Shown here one piece after another: positions 42,428 through 53,512 of a stretch of 64,000 nucleotides of DNA (positions within the stretch are counted from its first letter, which is position 1; the number at the start of each line of letters is the position of its first letter). The position numbers were made by a program, and so were the translations under genes. The stretch covers positions 2,046,001 through 2,110,000 of the forward strand of contig JADANN010000366.1 in NCBI GenBank assembly GCA_018806985.1, given 5' to 3'. The stretch comes from Angiostrongylus vasorum (lineage: Eukaryota > Nematoda > Chromadorea > Rhabditida > Metastrongylidae). The notes beneath the pieces are model-generated. The model searched no databases. It was not told the origin of the DNA and saw only the letters and a program-made list of their open reading frames with translations.

Positions 42428-42790
42428 TCGCAGTAACTCCCACGTCCGACTTTCTATTAGCCTCGGCATTAATTGAATAATTCTTTCTGCTTCTGTTTAG
42501 CAAACACGAGGTGTTATTTTATTTCTTTATTTACGTACGAGCTGACGTTTCGGCGGATTTCGCCTTCCTCAGAGCCTGGAAAGGTCAAGTTGACTGCTAT
42601 CTACACGGCCAAACGCCTCCATGACCAAACAGAGAAATTGTTGAACCAAAATTTCATTCACATTGAACACAGAGCCTTTGCACACTCACCGCTTTCTGTG
42701 AGTCTTCCACTATATATTTCACGTGGAGACCAACCGCGCAGAGTTCACATGGAATCGTAACGTACCCATCTCATCAGAATAACATGCTTA
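42428..42790 (+). mobile_element. PLE terminal repeat, solo copy
   Basis: CCCACGTCCGACTTTCTATT start, GACGTTTCGGCGGATTTCGC, CTTCCTCAGAGCCTGG, then the segment up to TGAGTCTTCC. No endonuclease follows. It is the cleanest single arm in the window. Confidence 0.7.
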
Positions 42791-43764
42791 TATACTGCCC
42801 AACCTCACAGTATATACCCTGCGGCGAAAAAGAGTAAGCAGTAAATAACAAGTTGAAATTGCACATCTCTAATTACAAAAATGCTTAGCTTTGGAGAAAT
42901 ACCTGCCTGTATATGTAATCTTTCAATGGAGACTTATCCTTTAATTTAACCGAGATACCAAGGAGTCTTTTCACCAAAGGAAGAAGCACACAGAATTGAA
43001 TCAAGAAATTCTTCTCAACAAGCGAATAAGAGTGTGGAATGAGATTGGTCCTACACGCAGAACAGGAATCCATGAGAAACGCAAATTTCAAGTCATTACC
43101 TTTAAAAGAACGAAAAAAAAGTTTGGTGTATTTTTTAGTGCTTTTTCTTTTTTTTTCCACCATCGCACTCACAACGAATAGCTAATTGGATGCACCTTTT
43201 CTTCGTACCTCTCTCCCTACCTCTGTTTCTGTCGCTGCTCCTTCTGCTCTGCTTCTCATTTCCCTCTTCGTTCTGCTTTTGCCTGCCTCTTTTTTTTCTT
43301 TCTATTCTTCTTTCCACCCATCCCTTGTCATTAATTATGGAAAGGGTGTCACCTTCTTTCCAACAAGGCATTCGTCCCTACTACGATGTTTTCGAAATCA
43401 ATCCTAGTTACACTTTTGTTTTGACGTCCTCTTATGTTAGTTCCTAGTTGAGATTTCAAGAAGTTTAAGCTCTCTGTCGTCACATGTTGAACTTTTTGCG
43501 AAAGAAATGCGTAAACCACTTTTCCTTATTGTTTAAGTTTTTATGCCCAAAATAAGGAAAAAGAATAAACGAAGGAAAATCCGCTGTGATAAATCAGCGG
43601 ACTGCTATTTTTGCAGCTATAAAGGTTGGTTTAGAGTGAACACTATCAACTGGTGTTTTTCATTGCCAACAGATAACGTGTTTTGGAGTTCGAATGATTA
43701 GTGGATGAATTCGTAGGTTGTCCTTTCTTAACATTCAGTTGTTATGTGAGTGAAAATAAGTAGT
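42791..43764. other. Unassigned; includes C/T-rich tract
   Basis: The plus strand has a C/T-rich tract at 43195-43345 that produces Leu/Ser/Phe-rich open frames. A minus-strand frame at 42885-43172 (LIPHSYSLVEKNFLIQFCVL) is protein-like but has no family or splice context. Confidence 0.3.
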
Positions 43765-44235
43765 ACTTGAAGGATTCGGAAAGTTGACATTCTATAAACC
43801 TTGGCATAAATAGTCGATATATGCACATATATTCTTACAAAATGCCCTTTTTAAGGTGATGCAAGTTTGATGTAAGGTTTCGTTATTGATGTTCTTGTTG
43901 TTATTGCTGTGGTTAGATGGCTGACGTTTCGGCAAGCCCTGGACGTGTTTTATGAAACGATGACCTTATGATGTGGTGAAATATCTATGGTACTAGAGAA
44001 GATCTACATACAAATGAACGCCACTCTATTTAAAAACTGCTCACCGTGCTGTTGCGAGTGGGACCACCTGTGTTGTTCACGTGGGATGACGAGTGAGACC
44101 AATCCAGGTCAAAAAATCAATTTGAAAGAAGACACCACGTCACGTGTGACAGTGATGCATTCGTCTCTCCGGCTTATCTCTGGATTTTCAGATTTGACCA
44201 AAACGCCTCGAGAGGGAATTATAAGGCTATCCTAG
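43765..44235 (+). mobile_element. PLE second-subfamily fragment with opposed endonuclease tail
   Basis: The left part is a plus-strand terminal repeat (TTGACATTCTATAAACCTTG, GGCTGACGTTTCGGCAAG). The right part encodes on the minus strand RRDECITVTRDVV, the endonuclease C-terminal block. GATTTGACCAAAACGCCTCG at 44194 is repeated inverted near 44960. Confidence 0.6.
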
Positions 44236-44237
44236 CA

Positions 44238-44566
44238 CTTCATGTACTACATTTTTTTTCCTCATATCCATCATCCGACGCATGTCTTTGAGCTTTTCAC
44301 ATGTAGTTTGAGCTGCTGTTTCAAGATATTTTCACCCACTTCATAAATGTGGATGAATGCTGGTGAACTAGATTCTCCTTAGTATTTTGGGATATCCGTG
44401 TGAGAGCGGTCGTACGTGGACTGAAGGGAGTAAGCTTGTCCCAGACATGTCTGGTACCAATTCCTTGAATTCGTAGGAATGAGAGACTTCACGGTGCATG
44501 GTTGAACCATCGCTTTGGTGGGTTAGGCCGTCCACGTAAGCAAAGGGGTCACTGTGTTACCCCTAG
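44238..44566 (-). repeat. SINE-2, diverged copy
   Basis: Follows the family from the far end (CTACATTTTTTTTCCTC, ATCCATCATCCGACGCATG) to the central domain (CCAGACATGTCTGGTACC). The head near 44545 is weak. Confidence 0.55.
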
Positions 44567-44662
44567 AGTACTGATTTCTGTCGTAAAGTACCCATTAAAG
44601 ATTTTTTTATTCATCATTGCGTAGTCGTGCAAAAGTGATCTCCACGATTAACATCTCTTCGA

Positions 44663-44666
<4 letters not shown>

Positions 44667-44715
<49 letters not shown>

Positions 44716-44745
44716 AATATATAGTATATATATATATATACATAT
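44667..44745. repeat. TA dinucleotide microsatellite 4
   Basis: Interrupted TA tract with TATGTATA and TAAATATA variants. Confidence 0.95.
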
Positions 44746-44754
44746 ATGTACATA

Positions 44755-44805
44755 TTTTTACGAATTGTCTTTGTCCAGCTGACAAGGTGCTGCTATAAGT
44801 TATAG

Positions 44806-44849
<44 letters not shown>

Positions 44850-45000
44850 GCCGTGGTTCCATGGCTGACCTCTCGACGATCAGGCCTTCTTCAGAGCCTG
44901 GAAGAATATTTTATGTAACGACAGCCTTATAATTCCCTCTCGAAGCGTTTTGGTCAAATCTGAAAATCTGAAAAGATGGTTGCTCAAGATTTGGAGCGCC
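44755..45000 (+). mobile_element. PLE second-subfamily terminal repeat
   Basis: CGAATTGTCTTTGTCCAGCT, the GTT tract, CATGGCTGACCTCTCGACG, CCTTCTTCAGAGCCTGG, then CTCTCGAAGCGTTTTGGTC, inverted relative to 44194-44232. Confidence 0.6.
44807..44850 (+). repeat. (GTT)n microsatellite
   Basis: About 14 uninterrupted GTT units inside a PLE repeat. The corresponding position in the copies at 30652 and 43893 has a few GTT units, so this is an expansion of element sequence. Confidence 0.92.
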
Positions 45001-45120
45001 TTTAAGCTTAATGGGTCAAGCGTAGAGGTAATATCGATGCCTGGAATAGATGAGCGAAGGTTCATATTCAGCCTCCAACTCTCTTCCTCCACAAAAAAAT
45101 GATGTTTTTGGAATGATCAT

Positions 45121-45434
45121 CTGTATCACCTGTAGTATCACCTGTAGTCCCGTTGATCGTCGAGGGACTCGAGCGGGCGCCACTAAATCTCCCATTTTTT
45201 CCCTGTCGCCTGCAAAAGTAGCCCAGTGGGTTCTGCTCGGTCTAGGGACTCGTTGAGCATCATATCTTTCTTTTAGGCTTTTCGTGAAAAACTCTGACCA
45301 TCGGGTCGGTGGTCTTCCTGCGGTACGTTTGACATCTTGAGGGAATCCAGTCACTAAAGGCTCTTGTTCATCGGTTGTAGTTCATACGCAAGACGTGTCC
45401 AGCCCACCTGATCTTCGACTGTTTGGCGTACAGG
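45121..45434 (-). mobile_element. RTE LINE 3-prime fragment (block copy B)
   Basis: Matches 32615-32914. The element end is duplicated (CTGTATCACCTGTAGTATCACCTGTAG), a short tandem 3-prime tail. Confidence 0.82.
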
Positions 45435-46050
45435 TGGCGTATATCGACAAATAAGTAGCAAAAATATATTAGTGCACAAATTCTCCTTTCGTCCTTCAAA
45501 CATGAAAAAAGCGGTAGCCAAAACACCTCTTTCGAATGGCTAAAAAATGTGTGCACAAGAGCAGAGGAAGGCAAGGGATCGCTAAACGTGGTACGAAAAA
45601 ATAGCCATTTCCAATGGCTACGAAGTAGAAGCCACTCGGGCTAGACAAAAAGGTAGAATTGTTCATCTAAATAAGTTTTCGAACCTAACTAAGATTCCTT
45701 TTAAGCTACCCTTCATATCAGATGAAATAAATTACGCAGTTAGGGAGATCACTAAGAAAAAGTGATCTTGAAATCCATGTGGCGATTATTGACGTCCACC
45801 CAATACCCTACGCCGTCAGTTAGTTCGCGACCGTCTCTATGATCGTGTGTGCAGCTCAGAAAGCTGTACAATCTGTTCTAACAGGAGAGACGAGGATTGC
45901 ATGAGTTCAGGTACAATATAGCTGATCACTTGTAAGGTATGCGGTGAGGAGTTGATTGGGAAAAATGGTAGACCACATTGTGTTCGCAAAAAAAACATCT
46001 AGATGGTAAACACTGAAAATCGTCAATGTACTCCTCTAGATGCACCACCT
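45435..46050 (+). mobile_element. PLE fragment between RTE pieces (block copy B)
   Basis: Near-identical to 32915-33500 and slightly longer. The plus-strand text LPFISDEINYAVR, VAIID-region, RRQLVRDRLYDRVCSSESCT, RDEDCMSSGTI and VCGEELIGKNGRPHCVR covers the linker, the cysteine knuckle and the GIY-YIG core. Frameshifts and a stop in the GIY-x-L region. Confidence 0.72.
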
Positions 46051-46054
46051 GGAT

Positions 46055-46790
46055 CACTTATAGTTCCGATGGTCGTCCAGTGACACGAACGAGTGCTAGT
46101 AAGTCTTCCATTTTTTTTCTGCCGCGTGCAAGAGCTAGCCCCGTAAGTTGTGCTCGTTCTAGACACTCACTGAGCATCACATCATTCTTCTAGTATTTTT
46201 TGGTGAAGAATTCTAACCATGGGGTCGGTGGTCTTCTTGCAAAACGTTTAACATCCCGTGTAATCCAGTCACTAACGGCTTTTGTCCATCGGTTGTCATT
46301 CACACGTATTACGTGTCCGGCCCACCTTATCTTCGACTTTTTGGTGTACAGAACGGCATCTTTGATTTTTTGATCGTTGACACAGGTCGGAGCTTCGGAT
46401 TCCATCCCTTACTTGTGTGAAACGGGGTACTCCTTGCATCGTCTTTTTCGACTGCGCGTTCGATAACGCTGAGTGATCTTTCATCCTGCTTACGCAGCGA
46501 CCACGTTTCGGACGCATACGTTAAGGCAGGAAGTACCGTTAAGTGGAAAAGGTGGGCGCGCAGTCGGGTGTTCTTTGCTCTCTTCACTACATCCTCGATG
46601 CTCTTGAAAGCTCCACAATGTGCTCGTTTCCTTCTGCTTAACTCTGGAGCTAAGTTGTTCGACATGTTGATTTCCCGACCTAGATAGACATAACTGGAGC
46701 ATTCGGAGATATTCGTTCCGTTGAACGTGAATAGGGCATATGAAACCAATCCGTTCGTCATGAATGAATGTGGAATGATAATGCTGAAAA
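46055..46790 (-). mobile_element. RTE LINE 3-prime half (block copy B)
   Basis: The minus strand carries VSYALFTFNGTNISECSSYV, LPALTYASETWSLRKQDERS and KKSKIRWAGHVIRVNDNRWT, the C-terminal half of the RTE protein in two frames. Truncated at about 46790 where the copy at 33505-36545 continues. Confidence 0.82.
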
Positions 46791-46890
46791 AACCTATCAA
46801 GTACCAAAAGACAAATTCTGCTTCAGTGCAGGTCCAGATACACTAGCACATATCTTGCAATTATCCAATTTTCTTCTCTACTACACAACT

Positions 46891-47168
46891 GGGCGCGTGT
46901 GGCGCACTGGTCCAAGGGATCCTTCAAAATAAATGGGATCGATTCCCTGCGCCCCTGGCCCACCAAGTATTCCATCCCTCCGGGTCGGCAAATTATTACC
47001 AGACTTGTTTTTTGAGGATAGCACCACTGGCTCAATACATCTGTAGGCCACCGCGAGTCATCGTAAAGGCCAGATATGCATTCAATCACCTTCAAACGAT
47101 GTTTAAGATGTGAAATACATGGCGCATCCGTAAAGGATTGATCAACACCTACAGCTTTATCCTTTTTA
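46891..47168 (+). repeat. SINE-1, full copy
   Basis: GGGCGCGTGTGGCGCACTGG head, GGGATCGATTCCCTGCGCCC arm, central domain, CACCTACAGCTTTATCCTTT tail. Confidence 0.82.
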
Positions 47169-47344
47169 ACCTTTTTTTAACTACACAACTGTTCACCTAA
47201 TGCGCAATCTATAGTTGATTACTCATTTATTTTAGCTTTTTATTTAACAGTGCAAGATAGTTTATAATTTGACTCGCTTAATTACTGCCAATGGTCCCAG
47301 TTTTCACACATTTTTTCAAAATTATTTCTTTCCTTTACCATAGG

Positions 47345-47660
47345 TCCAACTCATCACCATGACTGGCAGGTGCTTTTAGGTGTCGGACTGCCATGTACAG
47401 CCAAAGTTTATTTTTCCAGAAGGGCCTCCCATGCTGAGAAGGAGTCCGATGTTTCCGCGCGGAAGCCTAGGGTAGAGTAAACCAATACCAGGAATTATGG
47501 CCGCTCTTGTATCAAAGTAGCCGCATGATGGAAGGTTTCTCTCTGACCCACAAGAGCCGACAATTTCCTGTGGATGTGACGACCTGAGAAACGCTTTAAC
47601 TAGGCAGAACTCGAGACTCTAGACGATAATAATGTATCAGCCAGCAAGAATCTAGCTTTA
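47345..47660 (+). repeat. SINE-4, diverged copy
   Basis: Starts near TCATCACCATGACTGGCAGG. Body motifs CCATGCTGAGAAGGAGTCCG and CAATACCAGGA are present. The tail is not recognisable. Confidence 0.55.
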
Positions 47661-48105
47661 GTACCCCCTCACATGGGAGCCTTCGTTAACGACATCGTTC
47701 ACTGGTGAGAGGCAATCAACCGTTGGGTTGCAAAGGACGTCACTGTGAAACGGACAAAACGACTACGGTAACGAGATGCCTTGAAAGCTGCCATTTTCTG
47801 TGAACCTATAATACCGGAACACTCTCCTTAGACCTCGATCTTTGTTCATTTCTTAAGCCTTCCGGTCGCGTGAAATTCTATATTATCGCCCTAGAGAAGA
47901 CGAAAACCTGGAAGGCGAACATATGCCAATCAAAGAACCTGATTTTCGGTAGTTCGTGAAGAGAAATACCTCTAAAGAAGTATTTGAGAGGTCGGCTTTG
48001 TTGTACTCCCATCAATGTTCCCGTTTTCCTCTATTGAGGTCAAATGTAACGAAATGGTAATAGGTGCTTTGGAATACACACATGGTCGTTCGTTATTTCG
48101 AACCC
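47661..48105. other. Intergenic, nothing firm
   Basis: No convincing feature. A minus-strand frame at 47972-48163 overlaps the following SINE. Confidence 0.35.
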
Positions 48106-48320
48106 TCGCAGCGGGTTCACTATTTTTATTCGTACGGGGTCGGTAAATTGATACCAGGGTCATGCGGAATTCATAAATATATCAGTAATACTTTATAATA
48201 AGACCTGACTTAATACATTGATGGGCTCCCGCAAGTCACTGTTTCAGCGAGATACACCTTCAATTATAAATAGCGATGCTTGGTGGAGTTGGATTAATGA
48301 CGCATGGATTTTGTGGACGG
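48106..48320 (+). repeat. SINE-1-like, diverged
   Basis: ACGGGGTCGGTAAATTGATA (central domain), GATGGGCTCCCGCAAGTCAC and TAGCGATGCTTGGTGGAGTT retain the family order. The head is lost. Confidence 0.5.
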
Positions 48321-49129
48321 CGAACGCTTTTATGCATTTGTCTTATGTAAGCCATACTCCAGAAACAAACCAAAACCATACTAAATGCATGAAAATGCTA
48401 ATCATTGAATTAGGATAGCTAAAATCCACTGAAAACTTGGTAACGGGCAATGAACACGGATGTGTAGGGCTTCCACTCATCCCTCTTCCAACAAAAGAAT
48501 AAAAGCCTAGTGCTCTCTGACGCCTGGAAAAGTGCCTAAAAGTGTTTTCTCTATATTTTACATGGACTTTATATTTTCTGTGTTTCTGATGAAATTGATC
48601 AAGCAGTAAATGCGTAGCACAAAAGTCCCCACTGAGGTGTCAACCCTCAGTGGCAGTTTCATACCAATGTGCTGGAGTGCCTTTTGTGTAAAATAGGTTA
48701 GCGCAGGGCGTGACGCTCATAAATATGTTGAATTTTTTTGATAGGTCCGAAAGCTAGTCGCACTGCTTTGCTTGCTTCGCACAGCTCTTCTTTCACCTTG
48801 CGTTGGGTGTTATAAACAGATGAATATAGGTGCACGTAAGATACGTTCCTAGCTACCAAAGGGTTAGCAAATTATTTTTTAATCTCTGTCTTATCGTTAG
48901 TTTTTCAAGAAATGAACTTTTCTTTCCTATTTATAGCCGCAGTCGTATCCTTCTGTCCCCTGTTTGCTTCATTGACACATGCGTTATTACATTTTTCAAA
49001 AGCTTAGGGCTTCGTCAGAAGAACAGAATTTTACTTTGATTTTCTTCTAATACCTTATGTTCTACTCGTGTGATGTCACCACAAATGCAATTGTGCACTT
49101 AACTGCTTTAATAAATCTCTAAAAGCCGA
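48321..49129. other. Intergenic with a small hairpin
   Basis: At 48628-48652 CCACTGAGG and CCTCAGTGG form a 9-base perfect stem with a 7-base loop. Nothing else was recognised. Confidence 0.35.
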
Positions 49130-49320
49130 CTTTTGTTAAGACTGAGCATAAACATTCAATACTTTCTTGGATTGTTGAGCTAGCACGAGGTTGGCATAAA
49201 ATGTTTATCCGGCCAACTCTTCTTTTCGACGTCTTCGTCCTCTTCGAGCCGGATTGATCCGAGTCGGTGATCCACAGGTGGTCGTCCTCGCGATGTGGTT
49301 GTTCGTTATCGCATTAAGTC
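49130..49320 (+). mobile_element. PLE-like terminal repeat, third subfamily
   Basis: TTGGATTGTTGAGCTAGCAC, GGTTGGCATAAAATG, CTTTTCGACGTCTTCGTC, then GATCCGAGTCGGTGATCC. Partly repeated inverted at 49560-49690 and direct at 50855-51010. Confidence 0.5.
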
Positions 49321-49559
49321 GAATAAAATGAATTGGAGCACCTATCGAATGAAGATTCCCACCCTACGGTGCGATTTTGTAGAGGTCGGATGATGTTCGA
49401 TTCTGGCCACTCAATATAATCTACTTTTTCCTGGCAATGAGTGGTGTAACAGTACCTAGTATAATACTAGCTCATACTGAATGGCTGGAATCTGCCAGAA
49501 CTCGTCCCGTATAAAGAGGGCAGCAGCGATTGAAATTCTTCTTTCAATCGGTGCTCTAC

Positions 49560-49690
49560 TTCATTGGACTTGACTAGGTGCGGCAAGGAACAGCCACATC
49601 GCGAAGACGGACCACTGTGGATCGGATCGTGGACTAGGATCAGTTCCAGCTCAGAAGGAAAAGACGAAGACGATGGAGCATTAAGTGAAT
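49560..49690 (-). mobile_element. PLE-like third-subfamily inverted partner
   Basis: CCACATCGCGAAGACGGACC, ATCGGATCGTGGACTAGGAT and GGAAAAGACGAAGACGATGG mirror the segment at 49200-49300 with changes. Confidence 0.45.
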
Positions 49691-50103
49691 ATTTTTTTTA
49701 ACCAACTTCTATAAGGTTGTTTCGTCTGTTAGGCAACATATTCGTGAAAATGCAACTATGTGAAAGGCAATTTATCATGCAGGATTCCCATAATTAATAG
49801 TGCGAATTTGAATAAGAAGGAAGTCTCCTCTTTCTGCTCACTGTTCTCTGTCATGTGAAGAGCATTCTTATTCACACTCGAATATCTTCGTAAAGGTGAT
49901 GGAATGCCTTTTTTTTCGTATACGGCCACTTACCGCAATCTATGATGCATCCAGAAAGTGTCTATCTATCCTTCCAAACAACTCTGGTTCCAGTTTTTCT
50001 TCCTCTGACTGATGACAGCCTTAGTTAAGTCATAGCGTCGGATCGGACGAACGACCACTTCTGTGTCGTTCGTCTCTAACCACTATGCTGCACTGACCTC
50101 TAG

Positions 50104-50182
50104 TGGCCGTTCTAGATTTATACAAATATTTCGCAGTCATATGCTTTGCAATATTCTAGATTGTTCTAGAATATCTTCCTTT
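50104..50182 (+). promoter_or_regulatory. Heat-shock-element-like cluster
   Basis: Three TTCTAGA-type half-site pairs (50110, 50154, 50164), the last a complete TTCTAGAA inverted pair followed by TATCTTCC, lie within 90 bases of the ATG at 50199. HSF binds inverted nGAAn units. Nematode hsp-16 promoters carry TTCTAGAA. Inference only. Confidence 0.35.
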
Positions 50183-50198
50183 TTAAACGTAAAACTAC

Positions 50199-50679
50199 AT
50201 GTCTAGAGATTATGACGTAGAACATGTTGTTAATTTGTTGAACATGGGACACAAAGAATTCGTAATCAACGAGCTTAAACTGACAACGGAGCAATTTTAT
50301 AATGCATTCAGGGATAATGTGAACAATCGCGCATCTCCACCCGACTTATTCTGTTTGATGTCACGAATGAATCCCGTCACGTAGGCAACCTGAAAAAGTG
50401 AGCCTTCGACGGCAGCTAAATCAACAATTAGAACGAGAAGACATGAGGGCATTACATCGGCAAGCATTAACGCGCCTATATCCTATTAACGAACAAGACG
50501 AGATTTTGCTGTCAAGAAAACAAGGCATGACAAGCATAAGAAATATTTTTTTTCGTATTTTTTTATTCATTGCATTGGTAAATCCTACTCTCTTTGATGT
50601 CTGTTGGAACTCACTGTGCCTACGATGGCTGCAGATGCATTTTTGCCATATTTCATCATGTACCAATGGTCTTCTCTAG
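50199..50679 (+). CDS. Unidentified small gene, one frame break near 50370
   Basis: The ATG at 50199 opens VEHVVNLLNMGHKEFVINEL and later FRDNVNNRASPPDLFCLMSR, then a stop at 50383. In the +1 frame, text continues without a gap: RRQPEKVSLRRQLNQQLERE and ALTRLYPINEQDEILLSRKQ, ending in a hydrophobic stretch (50545-50600) and a stop at 50677. A single base difference near the CCC at 50373 would fuse both into about 160 residues. Charged, probably helical, with a possible C-terminal membrane segment. No family was recognised; a possible GTAAAT donor lies at 50578. Confidence 0.42.
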
Positions 50680-50854
50680 GCATTATATAAGAATTTATCC
50701 TTCCTAAAACCACCGTCCATCCCTTTTTACTCCATTTAACGCTTTTTTCCTACTGATGATATATGGTCGGTAGGAATTCTCAGTACTTACTGGGGTTGCT
50801 CTTCGTCACGGGCTTTGCGCATTAATGCCTTTATGTCATTTCCATGTCCGCCTT
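50680..50854. other. Downstream flank, nothing seen
   Basis: No AATAAA and no repeat identified. Confidence 0.3.
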
Positions 50855-51080
50855 TCAAAACTTCGGTACAAGTAATCAACACCTTCTTGTATTCTCAAGC
50901 TTGCACAAGGTTGGTATAAAACTTTTACCTAGCTAACTTTTTGATGTCTTTCTCATCTTCAGAGCCTAGTTGATTCGAGTCAATGGTTCAGTGCTGCTCG
51001 TTCTCCTGGTGTGGTGGTCCTTTGTTCACATCGAGCAAAATCCAACGAGATCAAGCACAGCTCGAGTGAAGTTTTTTCAG
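50855..51080 (+). mobile_element. PLE-like third-subfamily fragment
   Basis: CAAGCTTGCACAAGGTTGGT, CTTTTTGATGTCTTTCTCAT, CTTCAGAGCCTAGTTGATTC and GTTCTCCTGGTGTGGTGG follow 49180-49300 in order. Confidence 0.5.
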
Positions 51081-51219
51081 TCGACGAGATCCTTCTACTC
51101 AGGACGGCTGTTTATCTATTACCGGCATCCAATATGGTCTTCTGACCTACTTTCGTGGTGGCAGTTCATCCTATCGCAGCCGGCTTTATAATAGTTCGCA
51201 TAAAGCCGACTAACACAAC

Positions 51220-51420
51220 CACTGATGATATGCTGAAATATTTGCAAAACTCCGGACCCCAGGATCTTCTCGAGCTTCCTGGAAAAGGTAATAGCGCTTT
51301 CGTTCCCCCACTGCAGACACCTGCGGTACGGAGTTTTGCAAATGTCTCAGCATCGTTGTGGTTATATTTCACATAATTCCCTGCCGTAAAAAATTCAGTA
51401 GGCAGAAAATAAAGTAAAAC
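51220..51420 (+). repeat. SINE-3, rearranged copy
   Basis: Begins with an inverted tail piece (GCTGAAATATTTGCAAAACT) and then runs in plus orientation (GTTCCCCCACTGCAGACACC, GGAGTTTTGCAAATGTCTCA, AGGCAGAAAATAAAG). Confidence 0.65.
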
Positions 51421-51444
51421 ATTGTGATTTCAACTACAGCCCCG

Positions 51445-51690
51445 GCTTAACTGGGTACATGGCCGATGTGGGCTGCCCAGATCAATCTCGTTGACAGGTG
51501 ATTGTTGATGGCATTGATCGATCAAACTAGCTGAGAGACAGGCGAAGCGAAGGACCCACGTGGTGTGGTGGTGAACGCGTTAGCCCCGGCAAGGGTAATT
51601 GCGCGTTCATTCCTCACCGCACACCTGCGGTACGGAGTTTTGCAAATATCCCAGCATCGTTATGGTTGTATCTCAGCATCACTGCTCACT
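51445..51690 (+). repeat. SINE-3, well-preserved copy
   Basis: Leader (GGCTTAACTGGGTACATGGC, CAGATCAATCTCGTTGACAG, AGCTGAGAGACAGGCGAAGC), tRNA-like part (GTGGTGTGGTGGTGAACGCG, GCGTTCATTCCTCACC) and tail start (TTTTGCAAATATCCCAGCAT) are all in one orientation. Confidence 0.78.
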
Positions 51691-52934
51691 GATACTTCTT
51701 GTAGTCAATCGATAGTTTATCCAACATTGATATTGTAGCGGTCATCGTCCACACTGTGAATAGTGGTATGCAAACCATTCATACTTATAACAATAGAGCA
51801 TGTTTCGTTCGATACTAACCGCGTGTTCTCTGTTCTTCCGGTTTTCTATTTATAAAAAATTGTCATTTATTGCCGGAAAGTTGGCATGTCTACAGCAAAA
51901 AGACGAAGTTAGGCTTCGTCCAACGCGGAGGGCGTTGTGTGCTAATCGTTTCTTGTTGACATTAGCACACCCGTCTTTAATCTAAGCACTTTGCATAAGA
52001 CCTTTCTCGACATGAGTTGCTGCGCTTCAACGATCTGTTGCCAAAGTGTTCTCTTAACATGAGTGTAATCAGCGGTGTTAAAACTTTTACGTTTTCATGT
52101 GAAAATACGCACATGACAAGGGGGCAATTAGAGTACCCGTCAAAATATTTTCCTCAATGCAAAGGCTTTTTAATTTGACAAAGATCATTTACGTCAGACC
52201 TGTTGACGTACAATAACACAAGTCCACCCAGATTTCGGGTACTCATTCTGCACTTATCGCTCCCCTGAAAGCAAAGCATTGCCGAAACACTCTCACTGCA
52301 GTATTTGATGAGCTTCAGACTGCTTTCGCTCCTCTTCGCTTGGTATGTCGAAAACACTGCTAGCATGTATTTTAAAAGACGATAACGGTTCGGAATTTCC
52401 ACTTATAACGAAGTTCACCTGAAATATACATCGGGATATTGACTTAATCCTCGGTAGACTTTCCGTTTATAAATGATTTCCGAGTTAAATGTGGCCTAAC
52501 GCAATTAGAAATGGTAGAATTTAATTAAAAGTTCGTAGAGTTTCCAGACATTGCTATCATCATTCGCATTCACTGCTCTCGCCAATGCCATCCCCAATAT
52601 TTTCTACATTTAAACCTCAGGGAGGAGTTTTGCCGGTGTTCTTCTCAAATGCCTCATTTCCTTGGACTCCATAATTCATACTAAATTTCTTTCCCTGGAA
52701 TATGCTGTGTAAGGCTTTTCGGATTGTTTTTACAAAGGCTAGTGTACTTCAATTTTGGTCGGACGACTGGCACCTATGCCAACACTGCCCAAACCAATTT
52801 TTGCAAACTACGGACAAAGGCAATTTTCAGTTCCCGCTCTTGTCACTTATTCCATGCCTTCTTTTATTCAAGAAGTTGTGGCGCTTTTTGTTGCGTTTCA
52901 GCTTTCCTCGATAAATTAATCTCACTGTGTTATA
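51691..52934. other. Unassigned 1.2 kb
   Basis: No known repeat. Open frames at 51800-51985 (plus), 52154-52402 (minus) and 52702-52914 (plus) are short, mutually overlapping in part, and without splice context. Confidence 0.3.
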
Positions 52935-53300
52935 AGCGCAGTGGCTAAATGTCCGGAACGCAAGATCACCGTTTCGACGTGACGCTGGGTCAAGCAAGCG
53001 TCCCATCACTCCGAGGTCCGAAGGTCTGCTTTGGAATACCCCTCTCTGATGTACAAAGGCGTAGGGAAAACACGGAAACGCCTTTGCACACGTGTCCCAG
53101 ATTTCCAAGGAAAATATATTCATCCAGCATCCAGCAACGTTCATGAAGAACACTAAATCCTCAAGCAGCAGCCGAATCCACAAAACCCAAAAGACCATCG
53201 TGGATGAGGGCTGTGATAGAGCGAATCGAATGAAAGAGATGAAGGAGATGATATGATTCTCGGAATGTGTGATGCCAAATCATGTGAATAAATAATAAAT
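52935..53300 (+). repeat. SINE-2, diverged copy
   Basis: ATAAGCGCAGTGGCTAAATG keeps an A-box-like core. The end (CTCAAGCAGCAGCCGAATCC, GATGAGGGCTGTGATAGAGC) matches the family, the middle poorly. Confidence 0.5.
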
Positions 53301-53512
53301 AAATAGTGGAGTGGTTCCATTTCTTACCTATTACTCATATTAAGCTCAGCAAACATGAATTGGTCATGCAGCCTACCATCGTAGTAATTGGACCTGTACT
53401 TTCCATCAATTTCAAAGTACTATCCATCCACTTGTGAAAGCCTATTTTCAAATTTTTTTTCCTTTGTAAAATGGCCAGTCTCAACAACTTATTTTTTATT
53501 CTATTTATTTTA

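Noticed and set aside
43186..43447. Leu/Ser/Phe-rich frames resembling a membrane protein
   Set aside because: They come from a C/T-rich low-complexity tract, open in more than one frame, without a start or splice context.
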